Shown here one piece after another: positions 25,414-33,411 of a DNA stretch of 64,000 nt. The position numbers and the translations under genes were made by a program. The stretch covers positions 1 to 64,000 of the forward strand of contig NZ_LQPG01000035.1 in NCBI RefSeq assembly GCF_002102265.1. Reading direction: 5' to 3'. Under the pieces are notes generated by a model. The model ran no database searches and was not told the origin of the DNA. It saw only the letters and a program-made list of their open reading frames with translations. Position 1 is the first letter of the stretch. Every line of letters starts with the position of its first letter. Source of the DNA: Mycolicibacter longobardus. GTDB lineage: Bacteria; Actinomycetota; Actinomycetes; Mycobacteriales; Mycobacteriaceae.

Positions 25414-25629
25414 TCAGGATCCGTGGTACTGCGCGGCCTGCCCGCACGCCTGGCACGATTCGCCACCGGAGACGAGTTGCGGTACGGCCTGTTCGTGGAT
25501 CGTGCACGGCCCGTCGGCGAGATGCGCACGCAGTCGCTCCTCGAAACGCTCAACCGTGGCGCCATCTGTTGTAGGTGCACCGCCCCGGTGCATACCGCAG
25601 TCGTAATGCAACAAATCACCTGATGTCAT
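25414..25629 (-). CDS. Small CxxC protein, 71 aa
   Basis: Its ATG overlaps the upstream stop by four bases. The C-terminus has ESCQACGQAAQYHG; earlier Cys at LHYDCGMH and GPCTIH could complete a zinc site. The middle is helical (VERFEERLRAHLAD). Not recognised. Confidence 0.55.
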   Translation of the reverse strand: MTSGDLLHYDCGMHRGGAPTTDGATVERFEERLRAHLADGPCTIHEQAVPQLVSGGESCQACGQAAQYHGS

Positions 25630-25910
25630 CGCCGCGCCCCCATTTCGGCACGCTCATCAGTGGGGTCTTCCTCCGACACGATCAAGGCGGCCACTGGGGC
25701 ACCTTCGGCGTTGAACACGTTCCAGATGTGGTTACCGTCATCGCCGTCACTCGGCAGTTCAGCGGAGTGGATGCGGTCTTTAGGCCGAACGAAGTGGATG
25801 CGGTCTTCGCCGGCCTTGTAGGCGTCCTCGACACCGAGGTGCCCGAACGACTCCCACAACGGGGGATCATCCGACTGTGGGAACGCGATGATCGTGGCCG
25901 AATAGCTCAC
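25626..25910 (-). CDS. Hypothetical protein, 94 aa
   Basis: GTG start with GAAGG upstream. It is an acidic soluble protein with a beta-rich middle (IHFVRPKDRIHSAELPSDGD). Two short similar stretches (DRIHFV and DRIHSA) occur close together. It is the upstream partner of 25414-25629. Confidence 0.55.
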   Translation of the reverse strand: MSYSATIIAFPQSDDPPLWESFGHLGVEDAYKAGEDRIHFVRPKDRIHSAELPSDGDDGNHIWNVFNAEGAPVAALIVSEEDPTDERAEMGARR

Positions 25911-26153
25911 CGGCCTTCACCACCATTCCCCTTGCTCCTGACCATGTTTCCCCCAAAGCACTCCGCCCCACTGCAACCCAGTGGCTAATTCGACAGTAAG
26001 ACGCTTGCTGGTTCATTACCTGTCTGCAACACGCACCTAGGCAAGTTCTGGGCCCGTTCGAGTGGCGATGTCCGGAATCGGCGTACCGGCCCAGAACAAT
26101 CGCCACTGTGACGACATTCGCCGCGAGACACACCGATCAGGAAGGAGCGGCCC

Positions 26154-26396
26154 GTGAGGATGACCGTGGAATTCACTAGCGTCTACCCCGACGGCGAGCA
26201 CGTGCGCACCGCGGTGCTCGACGTCGAGAACCCCGGCGTGACCGAAGACGAGCTGTACGACTGGGCTGGTGACAATCTGCAACCGCACACCGGCGACGGG
26301 AAGCACACCAGCGGTGACGCGGGGTACTTCGCCGAGATTCGCGACTGCGCCGATCGCCCCGATCTGGTTGGCCGCGAGTTCAGTTGGGGAGTGTGA
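26154..26396 (+). CDS. Hypothetical protein, 80 aa
   Basis: AGGAAGGAG lies seven bases before a GTG start (an ATG two codons on is the alternative). The protein is acidic (VLDVENPGVTEDELYDWAGD) and ends REFSWGV. It begins a plus-strand run of three small genes in front of the PknH-like kinase and is divergent from 25626-25910. Not recognised. Confidence 0.6.
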   Translation: MRMTVEFTSVYPDGEHVRTAVLDVENPGVTEDELYDWAGDNLQPHTGDGKHTSGDAGYFAEIRDCADRPDLVGREFSWGV

Positions 26397-26399
26397 CCC

Positions 26400-26456
26400 G
26401 TGTCCACGACGTTCATCCCTGGCCTGTTGACTGCCTGCCTGATTGGAGAGTTCTGA
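26400..26456 (+). CDS. Possible 18-aa leader peptide
   Basis: A GTG with GGGGAG upstream opens MSTTFIPGLLTACLIGEF, whose stop shares one base with the ATG of the next gene (TGATG). Size and overlap suggest a leader that couples translation of the downstream gene. The evidence is positional only. Confidence 0.35.
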   Translation: MSTTFIPGLLTACLIGEF

Positions 26457-26683
26457 TGGCGCGTCAGCGGACACGCTTCGAGTTGTGCGATGTACACCGC
26501 GGGTGGGACAGCGACGGCCGCTACCGGCTTGCCGAGATCTTCTGCGAGGGCGGCCCCGCCTCCGGCCCACCGTGCTCGCCGCAACCTTGCCGCGCGTTCC
26601 CTGGAACCGACTTCTTCAACTCCTCCGTCACCGACGACGACGCCGCCGAGTGGGTTCGCAACTGGGCCGTGAACACCCGGTAG
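26456..26683 (+). CDS. Small Cys-containing protein, 75 aa
   Basis: GGAGAG precedes the ATG (MARQRTRFELCDVH). Cysteines occur at CDVH, CEGG, CSPQPC. The C-terminal helix is acidic (SVTDDDAAEWVRNWAV). Role unknown; it may form an operon with 26154-26396. Confidence 0.5.
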   Translation: MARQRTRFELCDVHRGWDSDGRYRLAEIFCEGGPASGPPCSPQPCRAFPGTDFFNSSVTDDDAAEWVRNWAVNTR

Positions 26684-26876
26684 CACCCCCCCAGCACCGC
26701 GCGCCGGCTACCTACTCAGGCCGCACCGACTCACGGTCGTGGCAACCCGAGTCCCGCCGAGTTCTCGGGGCGCATCCGCCCACCATGGCTCAACTACCTC
26801 GGGATCTTCCGGATCTCCTGGCATCGACTGGGTAGCCTTTTCCCTGCAATGCGGCGTATGCGTGCAGGCAGCGCCC

Positions 26877-28589
26877 ATGACCGACAAGGTAGCGATGTTC
26901 AACCCTGGCCAAATCGTCGCCGGCTACCGCATTGAGCGCCTACTCGGCGCCGGCGGCATGGGAACCGTATACCTTGCAGCCAACCCCACACTGCCCCGCC
27001 GCGACGCACTGAAAGTCCTTTCCGCCGAGCTGTCACGCAACCCCGACTTCAGAGCCCGCTTCACTCGCGAAGCCGAAGTCGCCGCAAGCCTGGATCACCC
27101 CAACATCGTCTCGGTCTACAACCGCGGGCAGACCACAGACGGCCAGCTGTGGATCGCCATGCAATTCGTCAACGGCACCGACGCTGAGGCCGCCCAGCAA
27201 CACGGCACGATGACACCGCAACGCGCCGTGCACATCATCACCGACGTCGCCAAAGCCCTCGACTACGCCCACGCCCGCGGCGTCATACATCGCGACATCA
27301 AACCGGCCAACTTCCTGCTTTCAGGCACGAACGGCCCAGACGAGCGCGCCCTCCTGGCCGACTTCGGCATCGCAAGAGCCCTCGACGACGTCGGCCTCAC
27401 CGCGACCGGGTCGGTCTTAGCGACTGTCGCCTACGCCGCCCCAGAAGTCCTATCCGGCGCACAACTCGACGGCCGTGCAGACCTCTACTCATTGGGCTGC
27501 GCCCTGTTCGCTTTGCTGACTGGCCGGCCACCGTTCTCGTCGGCCAACGGAATGGCCGCGGTGATGATGGCCCACCTCAATCAGCCCCCACCCAGAGTCA
27601 CTGATTACGTGCCCCACCTGCCGCCGGCGCTCGACGCTGTCATCGCCACCGCCATGGCCAAGGATCCCGGCGGACGCTTCAGCTCAGCGAGCGCGCTGGC
27701 TCAGGCCGCACACGCGGCTCTTGCTTCCAACCAGTCGCCTGCCGGCCGGCACTATGACCTTCCCCGGCCCGCGTTGCACCCACCGCCTGCGCAGCTACCC
27801 GACACGAAACGACGCCCTCCGCGGCGGACGTGGCTGCTGGCCGCCAGCGCAGCCACAGTCGTACTGTTGGCGGGTTCGATCACCGCGGTCACCGTGACCG
27901 GCCGCGACCACCGCACCGCGCCAACCGCCGCCATCTCATCGCAGATACCGGCACAATCCACGATTTCTTCGCGAGACGAAGCTCCCGCCGCCCCACTGGG
28001 GCCACCGTCGAACGACGTGCAGCCAGCCGCGTTGCGAGAGATCTTGCTGACCGCCGATCAACTCAACCGCATCACCGCGCACGAGGTGGTACTGGAACAA
28101 GAGTTCGGGACCTTCCTTGACGACTCCACCATCGCCGAGCCAGCTAGCTGCCTCGGCACCTGGGCTCCCGCCCAACAGCGCGGCTATGCCGGCTATGGGA
28201 CGACCGGCGTTGCCGTGCAGTTCCTTCGCGCCATGAACCGCAGGATCACCGAAGATGGCGTGGTCCAGGCGGTTGTGTCGTTCCCCGATCACATGGCCGC
28301 GGTGGAGTCACTCCAGCAGCAGGAGCGCCAGTGGCATGCCTGCGCTAACCGGTCAATCACCTTCTCTGCCTCCGCCGGCGGCCCTCAGACCTGGGAATTC
28401 GACCAAGCCCAGGTTCTCGACGACACCGTGACCTCCGCCGCCAGACTCAGTGATGGCACCGCCGTCTGCCAGCACGGCATCAACGTGCGCGGCAACGTCC
28501 TCATCGATATCCGCCAATGCCTGCCCCCAGGCGGCAACGACATATCCGCGCTGGTTACAGCCACAGGTGACCGCGTACCCCGTCAGTAG
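26877..28589 (+). CDS. PknH-like transmembrane Ser/Thr protein kinase, 570 aa
   Basis: Starts at MTDKVAMFNPG. The kinase domain spans about 15-280: LGAGGMGTV loop, Lys46, HRDIKPAN (Asp140) and DFG at 162-164. A Pro-rich linker is followed by a transmembrane helix near 320-340. The external domain of about 190 residues resembles the PknH C-terminal sensor, with Cys-containing segments (SCLGTW, WHACANR, VCQHGI, RQCLPP) that would form two disulfides. In M. tuberculosis PknH phosphorylates regulators such as EmbR; no such partner is seen here. A lipoprotein gene follows 51 bases on. It is the third membrane kinase in the window. Confidence 0.88.
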   Translation: MTDKVAMFNPGQIVAGYRIERLLGAGGMGTVYLAANPTLPRRDALKVLSAELSRNPDFRARFTREAEVAASLDHPNIVSVYNRGQTTDGQLWIAMQFVNGTDAEAAQQHGTMTPQRAVHIITDVAKALDYAHARGVIHRDIKPANFLLSGTNGPDERALLADFGIARALDDVGLTATGSVLATVAYAAPEVLSGAQLDGRADLYSLGCALFALLTGRPPFSSANGMAAVMMAHLNQPPPRVTDYVPHLPPALDAVIATAMAKDPGGRFSSASALAQAAHAALASNQSPAGRHYDLPRPALHPPPAQLPDTKRRPPRRTWLLAASAATVVLLAGSITAVTVTGRDHRTAPTAAISSQIPAQSTISSRDEAPAAPLGPPSNDVQPAALREILLTADQLNRITAHEVVLEQEFGTFLDDSTIAEPASCLGTWAPAQQRGYAGYGTTGVAVQFLRAMNRRITEDGVVQAVVSFPDHMAAVESLQQQERQWHACANRSITFSASAGGPQTWEFDQAQVLDDTVTSAARLSDGTAVCQHGINVRGNVLIDIRQCLPPGGNDISALVTATGDRVPRQ

Positions 28590-28640
28590 CACAGCCAGTC
28601 GTAGCATGAACTGCTACCACCACCAGGAGGTCCACTCGAG

Positions 28641-29120
28641 ATGACCATCCGCCGGCACATCAGTATCGGGCCTCTTGTGGTCACAGCCATGCTGATCACG
28701 TCCTGCAGCCCGTCGGTGACGGCTGGACATCCAGTCACCGAACACACTTCTACCCCGGCACCAATTGCCGCACCACCGGCGCCGCCACCGGCCCCCGGAC
28801 CGCCGCCCCCACCGTCTGACGAGGATCAGATCCGGCAAACCGTGCAGGCGTTCCAGGACGCCTACAACACGCAGAACTGGGACCTCTACAAGCAGCAGAT
28901 GTGCCCAGCGATGCGCAATCAGTTCACCGACGGACCGGTCATGGACATACTGAAGAAGACCCGCGCCGACAGTGGAATGACCAGAGCCAAAGTGGGCGCG
29001 GTGCAGATCGACGGAGACACCGCGACGGTGATCCTGGAGTCGCAGAACGAGGCAGCAGGCAATCTTGCCCCAACCCTCCCCTTGCAGCGCACCGACGGCT
29101 GGAAAATCTGCGTCCAGTAA
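28641..29120 (+). CDS. Secreted lipoprotein with NTF2-like domain, 159 aa
   Basis: GGAGG lies before the ATG. Residues 1-21 form a signal peptide ending in the lipobox ITSC (Cys22), so the protein is probably lipid-anchored outside the membrane. A Pro-rich spacer (about 40-58) leads to a domain of about 100 residues starting DEDQIRQTVQAFQDAYNTQN, typical of DUF4878/NTF2-like folds. Such domains often accompany PknH-type sensor regions in mycobacteria. Its place just after the kinase suggests a shared sensory role (inference). Confidence 0.75.
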   Translation: MTIRRHISIGPLVVTAMLITSCSPSVTAGHPVTEHTSTPAPIAAPPAPPPAPGPPPPPSDEDQIRQTVQAFQDAYNTQNWDLYKQQMCPAMRNQFTDGPVMDILKKTRADSGMTRAKVGAVQIDGDTATVILESQNEAAGNLAPTLPLQRTDGWKICVQ

Positions 29121-29170
29121 CCGCCCGCACACAGCCAGCACCAACCCGACCCTCAACGGGCCGCGACCCC

Positions 29171-29189
29171 CGCCGACATTGAGCCGGCG
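29171..29189. terminator. Hairpin between convergent genes
   Basis: CGCCG (29171-29175) and CGGCG (29185-29189) are inverted arms with flanking C/G runs extending the stem imperfectly. The hairpin lies between the convergent lipoprotein and dprA genes and could stop transcription from both sides. Confidence 0.3.
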
Positions 29190-29211
29190 AGGGCCACAAT
29201 CCGCAACGCAG

Positions 29212-30138
29212 CTACCCGGACGTCGGGCCGCCCGGCCCCAAGAGGTCCAGGACGTCACGCGGTCCAGCAGCCAACAAGACCCCGTCGCGCAGCAGCGCAT
29301 GGCAGCCCGCCGAGGCCGCACTGGTGACCGGCCCGGGAACCGCCGCCACCGGCCGCCCCAACTGACGGGCCCAGCATGCCGTGTTCAGGGCGCCACTGCG
29401 AGCTCCGGCCTCCACTACCACCGTTGCGGACGACAGCGCCGCCACCAGCCGACCGCGGGCCGCAAACCGATAGCGCGTTGGCCGAACGCCGGGAGCAAAC
29501 TCGGTCACCAGCAGGCCCCGATCACCGATTCGGTTCAGCAGCGCTGCATGGCCGGCGGGATACGCCACGTCGACACCGCCGGCCAGCACCGCTACCGCGG
29601 TCCCGTCGGCCGCCAGCGCTGCCCGGTGCGCCGCACCGTCGATACCGTAGGCCCCGCCGGCCACCACGGCCACGCCGGCGCCGGTCAGGCCACCGGCCAT
29701 ATCCGCGGCAAGATGCTCGCCATAGCTTGTCGCAGCGCGAGTTCCGACAACCGCGACTGCCCGGCGGGTGATCTCATCGACGCGGGCGGGCCCGATCGCC
29801 CACAACGCCAGCGGTGGGACCCACTGCACACCAGTCTCACCCGGCTCCCCGTCGAGCACCGCGAACGCCTGCGACGGCCATTCGTCGTCATCCCTGACGA
29901 TCAGTCGGCCACCGCAACGCTCGAGTGCCGCCAAATCTTCGGCTGCGTGATCGGTATGCCGCCGCGCATCAGTTGCGGCGGCCAGGCCCTCGGTGATCTC
30001 ACCCTTGCGGACTCGCTCGGCTGCTTCCACCGGACCCACGCGACGCGCCAATTCCACCAGCTCCGAGCACGGACCGTCGCTCACCCGAGACAGATATGCC
30101 CAGGCCCGCAACACAATATCGTCAATACTCACTTCCAT
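29212..30138 (-). CDS. dprA: DprA/Smf-family DNA-processing protein, 308 aa
   Basis: A helical N-terminal domain (about 1-100) is followed by the DprA Rossmann domain: VVGTRAATSYGE, then VVAGGAYGID, VAVLAGGVD-AYPAGH, SATVVVEAGARSGALNTA and VAAVPGPV. DprA binds incoming single-stranded DNA and loads RecA. Chromosomal mycobacterial DprA (Rv2896c) is somewhat longer. A copy on a mobile element could protect or process DNA entering by conjugation (inference). The protein lacks the winged-helix C-terminal extension of some homologues. Confidence 0.88.
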   Translation of the reverse strand: MEVSIDDIVLRAWAYLSRVSDGPCSELVELARRVGPVEAAERVRKGEITEGLAAATDARRHTDHAAEDLAALERCGGRLIVRDDDEWPSQAFAVLDGEPGETGVQWVPPLALWAIGPARVDEITRRAVAVVGTRAATSYGEHLAADMAGGLTGAGVAVVAGGAYGIDGAAHRAALAADGTAVAVLAGGVDVAYPAGHAALLNRIGDRGLLVTEFAPGVRPTRYRFAARGRLVAALSSATVVVEAGARSGALNTACWARQLGRPVAAVPGPVTSAASAGCHALLRDGVLLAAGPRDVLDLLGPGGPTSG

Positions 30139-30526
30139 CGCCCCTTCCCGGGCTCACACCTCGGCTACCGACCGAGGTGACCATTTTCTTCAGTGTGCCG
30201 GACCTGCCCAAAAGGGGCCTTGTCCGACACCACAGAACCTACAACCGCCCACTGACAACCCCCACCCTGGCGCAACCCACGGCTGTTCGGCAAGCCCGCC
30301 AAACACTGGCGCTATCACGCGCCCGGCCCCCGATAGTTGCGGCCTCACCGCCGACACGGCCCCGCAACCCCGGCGCCGATAGCGGTGCTGCCCTTGGCGT
30401 TTTCCTGCCACCAACTACTCACCTGGCGTGTTGTCCTGAATACAGCCCGACCAGACGCTCGGGCAGATTCGCAACCAGCCCAATCTATTTGGGTTGGCTC
30501 GCCACGATAGGAACAGAGACCACACG
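30139..30526. other. Divergent intergenic region, dprA to 30527 gene
   Basis: About 390 bases between divergent genes. No frame is convincing on either strand. It contains the imperfect hairpin at 30195-30230. Promoters for both genes are expected here but no clear -10 is evident. Confidence 0.35.
30195..30230. promoter_or_regulatory. Imperfect long hairpin
   Basis: GTGCCGGACCTGCCC (30195-30209) and GGGGCCTTGTCCGACAC (30214-30230) form inverted arms around AAAA, with two unpaired bases and a mismatch. The outer nine bases pair eight out of nine. Lying upstream of dprA it may be an operator, a transfer-related site or a recombination site; nothing decides between these. Confidence 0.35.
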
Positions 30527-30802
30527 ATGCCCCGCGCCGACGCCGCAAGTGATCACGCCGAAACCAGCCCCACCGAAGCAGACTTCCAACACCCGAACGA
30601 AACCCTGATCTCATTCCAAGACAGCCACACCGACGAATTTGGGCAGCGGCGCTTCTTCGCCTTCTGGATCGCCCACAACATCGGACCCCACCTCAACGAG
30701 CACGGTGTGCGGGGGCAGGTGTTCTTCACCAACATCGACACCTTCATCGCCCGCGCATCCCAGGAGGGCCCCGTGCGGATCTTCGCCGACCCCGCTACCT
30801 AG
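30527..30802 (+). CDS. Hypothetical protein, 91 aa
   Basis: The start MPRADAASDH is preferred over a codon 11 triplets earlier. The protein has an aromatic-rich middle (GQRRFFAFWIAHNIG) and a beta-like segment (GQVFFTNIDTFIARA). No signal or membrane span. Not recognised. Confidence 0.5.
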   Translation: MPRADAASDHAETSPTEADFQHPNETLISFQDSHTDEFGQRRFFAFWIAHNIGPHLNEHGVRGQVFFTNIDTFIARASQEGPVRIFADPAT

Positions 30803-30898
30803 GCTTGACCACCATTGCGCCTTTGGGTGAGCGCTTCATGTGCGCACGTCCGGGCCAACGGTGAGCGGTGCCTGGCCCGCTAGCCGTGCGCCGGCGAG

Positions 30899-31222
30899 TT
30901 ACTGGACTCCCAGTCCGGCCGCGTCGATGCGGCGACGGATCTCGCCCAAGTTGACGCTGTCTTCGCCCAGCATCGCCCACGTCTGCCATCCGTCCAGCGC
31001 CGCCTCGACGGCGTCGAACTGCACCTCGGGCCTGCTGATGGCCAGCTTGCTGCCGTTATCTACCCGTCCTGCCGAGGCAACGACAGCGACAAGCTGGCCG
31101 GTGCCGTCGAAGGGCTGGTGAGCCCCCGGTGCGGACCAGTTGCGTTCGAACCGCAGTTGGCGAGGTATGCCATCTGCGGGGTCGATGAAGTCGTAGGCAA
31201 GCCCAAAGTCGATATCGGCCAT
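30899..31222 (-). CDS. Hypothetical protein, 107 aa
   Basis: GGGAGGA precedes the ATG of MADIDFGLAYD. The first half is beta-rich and the C-terminal part helical (EIRRRIDAAGLGVQ). Phage-like in composition; unknown function. It overlaps the end of the poorly supported frame 31060-31464. Confidence 0.55.
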   Translation of the reverse strand: MADIDFGLAYDFIDPADGIPRQLRFERNWSAPGAHQPFDGTGQLVAVVASAGRVDNGSKLAISRPEVQFDAVEAALDGWQTWAMLGEDSVNLGEIRRRIDAAGLGVQ

Positions 31223-31464
31223 AGTGAAAGTCCTCCCATCCAAGTCTCAACCGTGTGGGCGCGCCGCCCCTGGACCCGAACCGCTCTCGCGGCCAAGCAG
31301 GGTTCGGGGCAGCCGGCGGCCCGTCTGCTAACATCGCCGATCCAGTCCGCCAGCGTGTTGATGTTGTCGCGAAGGCGAAGAACCGCAGCGAACCATGGTC
31401 CCACGACACGACCAGCGGCGATCGCGTTTGGTTGCGCTTCGATCGTCTCGGCCAGATCCCGCAC
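31060..31464 (-). CDS. Uncertain small gene, probably truncated or frameshifted at its 3' end
   Basis: AGGAAGG precedes a GTG opening RDLAETIEAQPNAIAAGRVV and then a helical segment LRLRDNINTLADWIGDVSRR. This part (about 55 residues, to roughly 31300) looks genuine. The rest overlaps the well-supported 30899-31222 gene out of frame and looks like shadow sequence, so the true end may have been lost. Confidence 0.35.
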   Translation of the reverse strand: MRDLAETIEAQPNAIAAGRVVGPWFAAVLRLRDNINTLADWIGDVSRRAAGCPEPCLAARAVRVQGRRAHTVETWMGGLSLWPISTLGLPTTSSTPQMAYLANCGSNATGPHRGLTSPSTAPASLSLSLPRQDG

Positions 31465-31473
31465 TTGCCCTTC

Positions 31474-31572
31474 CTACCTGTGTGACGCCGCAGCGGCGGC
31501 TTCGTAGAGGACGTGGGCGACCCCTGCCGGTGCGCGGTCAGCGTGCCACTCCGCCCAGTACCGAAGCTCCAC
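31474..31572 (-). CDS. 32-aa ORF abutting the IS right end
   Basis: A GTG opens VELRYWAEWHADRAPAG and the frame ends after ASHR. The GGGGAGGA nine bases before the GTG belongs to the IS end. The product looks like the C-terminus of a longer small protein, so the IS probably removed its original beginning. Confidence 0.35.
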   Translation of the reverse strand: MELRYWAEWHADRAPAGVAHVLYEAAAAASHR

Positions 31573-31575
31573 GGC

Positions 31576-31720
31576 TTGACGTCCTCCCCACGGCTGAAGC
31601 CGGGGGATTCCAACCTGGTCATGCTGCAGGTGCAGCATTTCGGGGTTGGAGCAGTAATTCCTCGCGGTTTCCTGCTGGTTCCTGCTTCAACGGCCCCACC
31701 ACGCCCGCGGGTGTGGTGGG
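31576..31720 (-). ncRNA. Predicted TnpB guide-RNA (omega/reRNA) scaffold
   Basis: In IS200/IS605 elements the guide RNA of TnpB overlaps the 3' end of tnpB and the right end of the element. Here the right end has a strong stem: TCCCC (31585-31589) with GGGGA (31603-31607), and CGGCT (31591-31595) with AGCCG (31598-31602), one A bulged. The 5' limit given is nominal. The element ends near 31576, so the guide would be read from the bases just below that position. Confidence 0.4.
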
Positions 31721-32872
31721 TTCTCGGCAGGCGGTGACCGCAAGCCCTGCGGCCAGGATGTTGACGGCGGCGTTGACGTCCGCGTGCACCGGCCCGTAGT
31801 GGCAGCTGGTGCACCGGAATACCGCTTGGCTCTCACGGGATTTCGGGTCCACCTGCCCACAGGCTGAGCAGCGTTGCGACGTATACGCCGCCGGCACTTT
31901 CACCACCAGCGTCCCGGTATACCGGGACGCTGATTGCAGTGCCAGGCTGAACTGATGCCACCCCTTGCCGAGGATGGCACGGTTGAGCCCGGACTTGGCC
32001 GCCACATTGCGTCCGGGCTGATTGAGGGTTCCTTTCGCCGATCTCGTCATCTGCTTCGTTTTGAGGTCTTCCACGGCCACCAGCGCATTGCCGACGGTCA
32101 GCCGGTGCGCACTCTGGGCGCAGAAATCCGTGCGGCGGTGACGCTCCCGCGCCCGCAACCCCGTCAGCGCGGCGCGGGCCTTGTCCCGGTTACGACCCCG
32201 CTTAGCGCTGCGAGACAGGCGCCGCTGCAGCACCAGCGCCCGGCGGCGTTCCCCGGCGGTAACGAATTCCCGGTCCAACAGCTGCCCGTCGCTAGTTGCT
32301 ACTGCCACCACCACCCCGCGGTCCACGCCCACCGCAGTCCCCGGCACCGAGTGCGCAGACGGGGCCTGGCGGCCGTCATCCACCAGGAACGACACAAACC
32401 AGGCCCCACCGTCCCGGCTGATGGTTGCCGACCGGATCACCTCACCGTCCAGGAAGCGGGACATGCGGAACTTCACCCACCCCAGCTTCGGCAACTTCAC
32501 CCGCCCATGCCGACGGTTCAGCTTCTCGACGACCATCTTGGAGCCCTCAGGGAATCGGAACGCCGGCGACCACCAGCGCCCCGAACGCCACCGCACCTTC
32601 CAAGTGCCGTGTGTACGGCACGCCTTGTCCAAATCCATCAACGTCTGCTGCAGACAATGCCCCGGAACGTCTTTGAGCCACGGATGCTCGGTCTTGGCCT
32701 CGGCAAGCTCGCGGGCCTGCGGCCCGTAATTCATCCACGCCCCACCGCGTCGGTATTCACGACGTTGCTCCAAGCCGGTGTTCCACACCGCCCGACACAC
32801 CGACCCGATCCGTTCAGCGAACATCTCCTGCTCGCCGGTGAACTCGACTCGAAACCGCCTACCCGTCAACAT
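31619..32872 (-). CDS. tnpB: TnpB, RNA-guided nuclease of IS605 family, 417 aa
   Basis: The three RuvC acidic residues are present: Asp in AVGVDRGV (about 184), Glu in AVEDLKTK (about 266) and Asp in VHADVNAAVN (about 365). A zinc finger with CSAC and CTSC lies at about 335-355. Its length is that of typical TnpB. These proteins cut DNA guided by an RNA from the element's right end and help retain the IS at its site. All key residues are intact, so it may be active. Seven bases separate it from tnpA. Confidence 0.9.
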   Translation of the reverse strand: MLTGRRFRVEFTGEQEMFAERIGSVCRAVWNTGLEQRREYRRGGAWMNYGPQARELAEAKTEHPWLKDVPGHCLQQTLMDLDKACRTHGTWKVRWRSGRWWSPAFRFPEGSKMVVEKLNRRHGRVKLPKLGWVKFRMSRFLDGEVIRSATISRDGGAWFVSFLVDDGRQAPSAHSVPGTAVGVDRGVVVAVATSDGQLLDREFVTAGERRRALVLQRRLSRSAKRGRNRDKARAALTGLRARERHRRTDFCAQSAHRLTVGNALVAVEDLKTKQMTRSAKGTLNQPGRNVAAKSGLNRAILGKGWHQFSLALQSASRYTGTLVVKVPAAYTSQRCSACGQVDPKSRESQAVFRCTSCHYGPVHADVNAAVNILAAGLAVTACREPTTPAGVVGPLKQEPAGNREELLLQPRNAAPAA

Positions 32873-32879
32873 GGCCGGC

Positions 32880-33290
32880 TCACCGGTCCTTCTGCGACTC
32901 GACGTAGCGCTTGATCACCGACAACGGCGCACCACCGACCGTTGCCACGAAATACGAGTTCGTCCACAACGACGGCAGCCGCGACTTCAACCACGGAAAC
33001 TCCTCGCGCAGCACCCGCGATGAACGACCCTTGATGGCCTTCACCAGCTTGTGCACCCCGAACTGCGGATCCACCTCCACCAACAGATGCACGTGATCTG
33101 GCATGGTCTCGCACTCGATCAACCACGCCCCCTTCTCGGTGATCACCTCGCCGATGATCTCTTTGAGCCGGGTCTCCATTCGCCCGCCGATCACCTTCCG
33201 CCGGTACTTCGGGCACCACACCACGTGATACGCGCACTGGAACGCGATATTCGCATTCGTCCGCAACGTAACACCCACACCCGACAACAC
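32880..33290 (-). CDS. tnpA: TnpA, Y1 transposase of IS200/IS605 family, 136 aa
   Basis: HUH motif at His66 and His68 (PDHVHLL) and the catalytic Tyr129 in VIKRYVESQ are present, as is the YHVVWCPKYRR signature near residue 21. Length is normal (about 130-155). The enzyme cuts and joins single-stranded DNA at the element's hairpin ends. It appears intact. Conjugative transfer supplies single-stranded DNA, a favoured substrate for this class (inference). Confidence 0.92.
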   Translation of the reverse strand: MLSGVGVTLRTNANIAFQCAYHVVWCPKYRRKVIGGRMETRLKEIIGEVITEKGAWLIECETMPDHVHLLVEVDPQFGVHKLVKAIKGRSSRVLREEFPWLKSRLPSLWTNSYFVATVGGAPLSVIKRYVESQKDR

Positions 33291-33411
33291 TAGACAGCTC
33301 GCAGCTATCTACTATGCTCAACACGCCGAACAACCCGAGCCGTGCCACCACAAACTCGACCTGACGCGCTCACCCCCACCAGCTAAAGCCGGGGGTCCGC
33401 CGCGCTACGTT

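Larger units (their letters stand above)
31576..33396 (-). mobile_element. IS200/IS605-family insertion sequence with tnpA and tnpB
   Basis: Both genes lie on the minus strand between two subterminal hairpins. The right-end hairpin is at 31585-31607. At the left end ACCCCC (33372-33377) and GGGGGT (33391-33396) form the outer stem. There are no terminal inverted repeats or target duplications, as expected for this family. Exact ends are uncertain by several bases. A truncated mmpL fragment abuts the left side. Confidence 0.8.
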
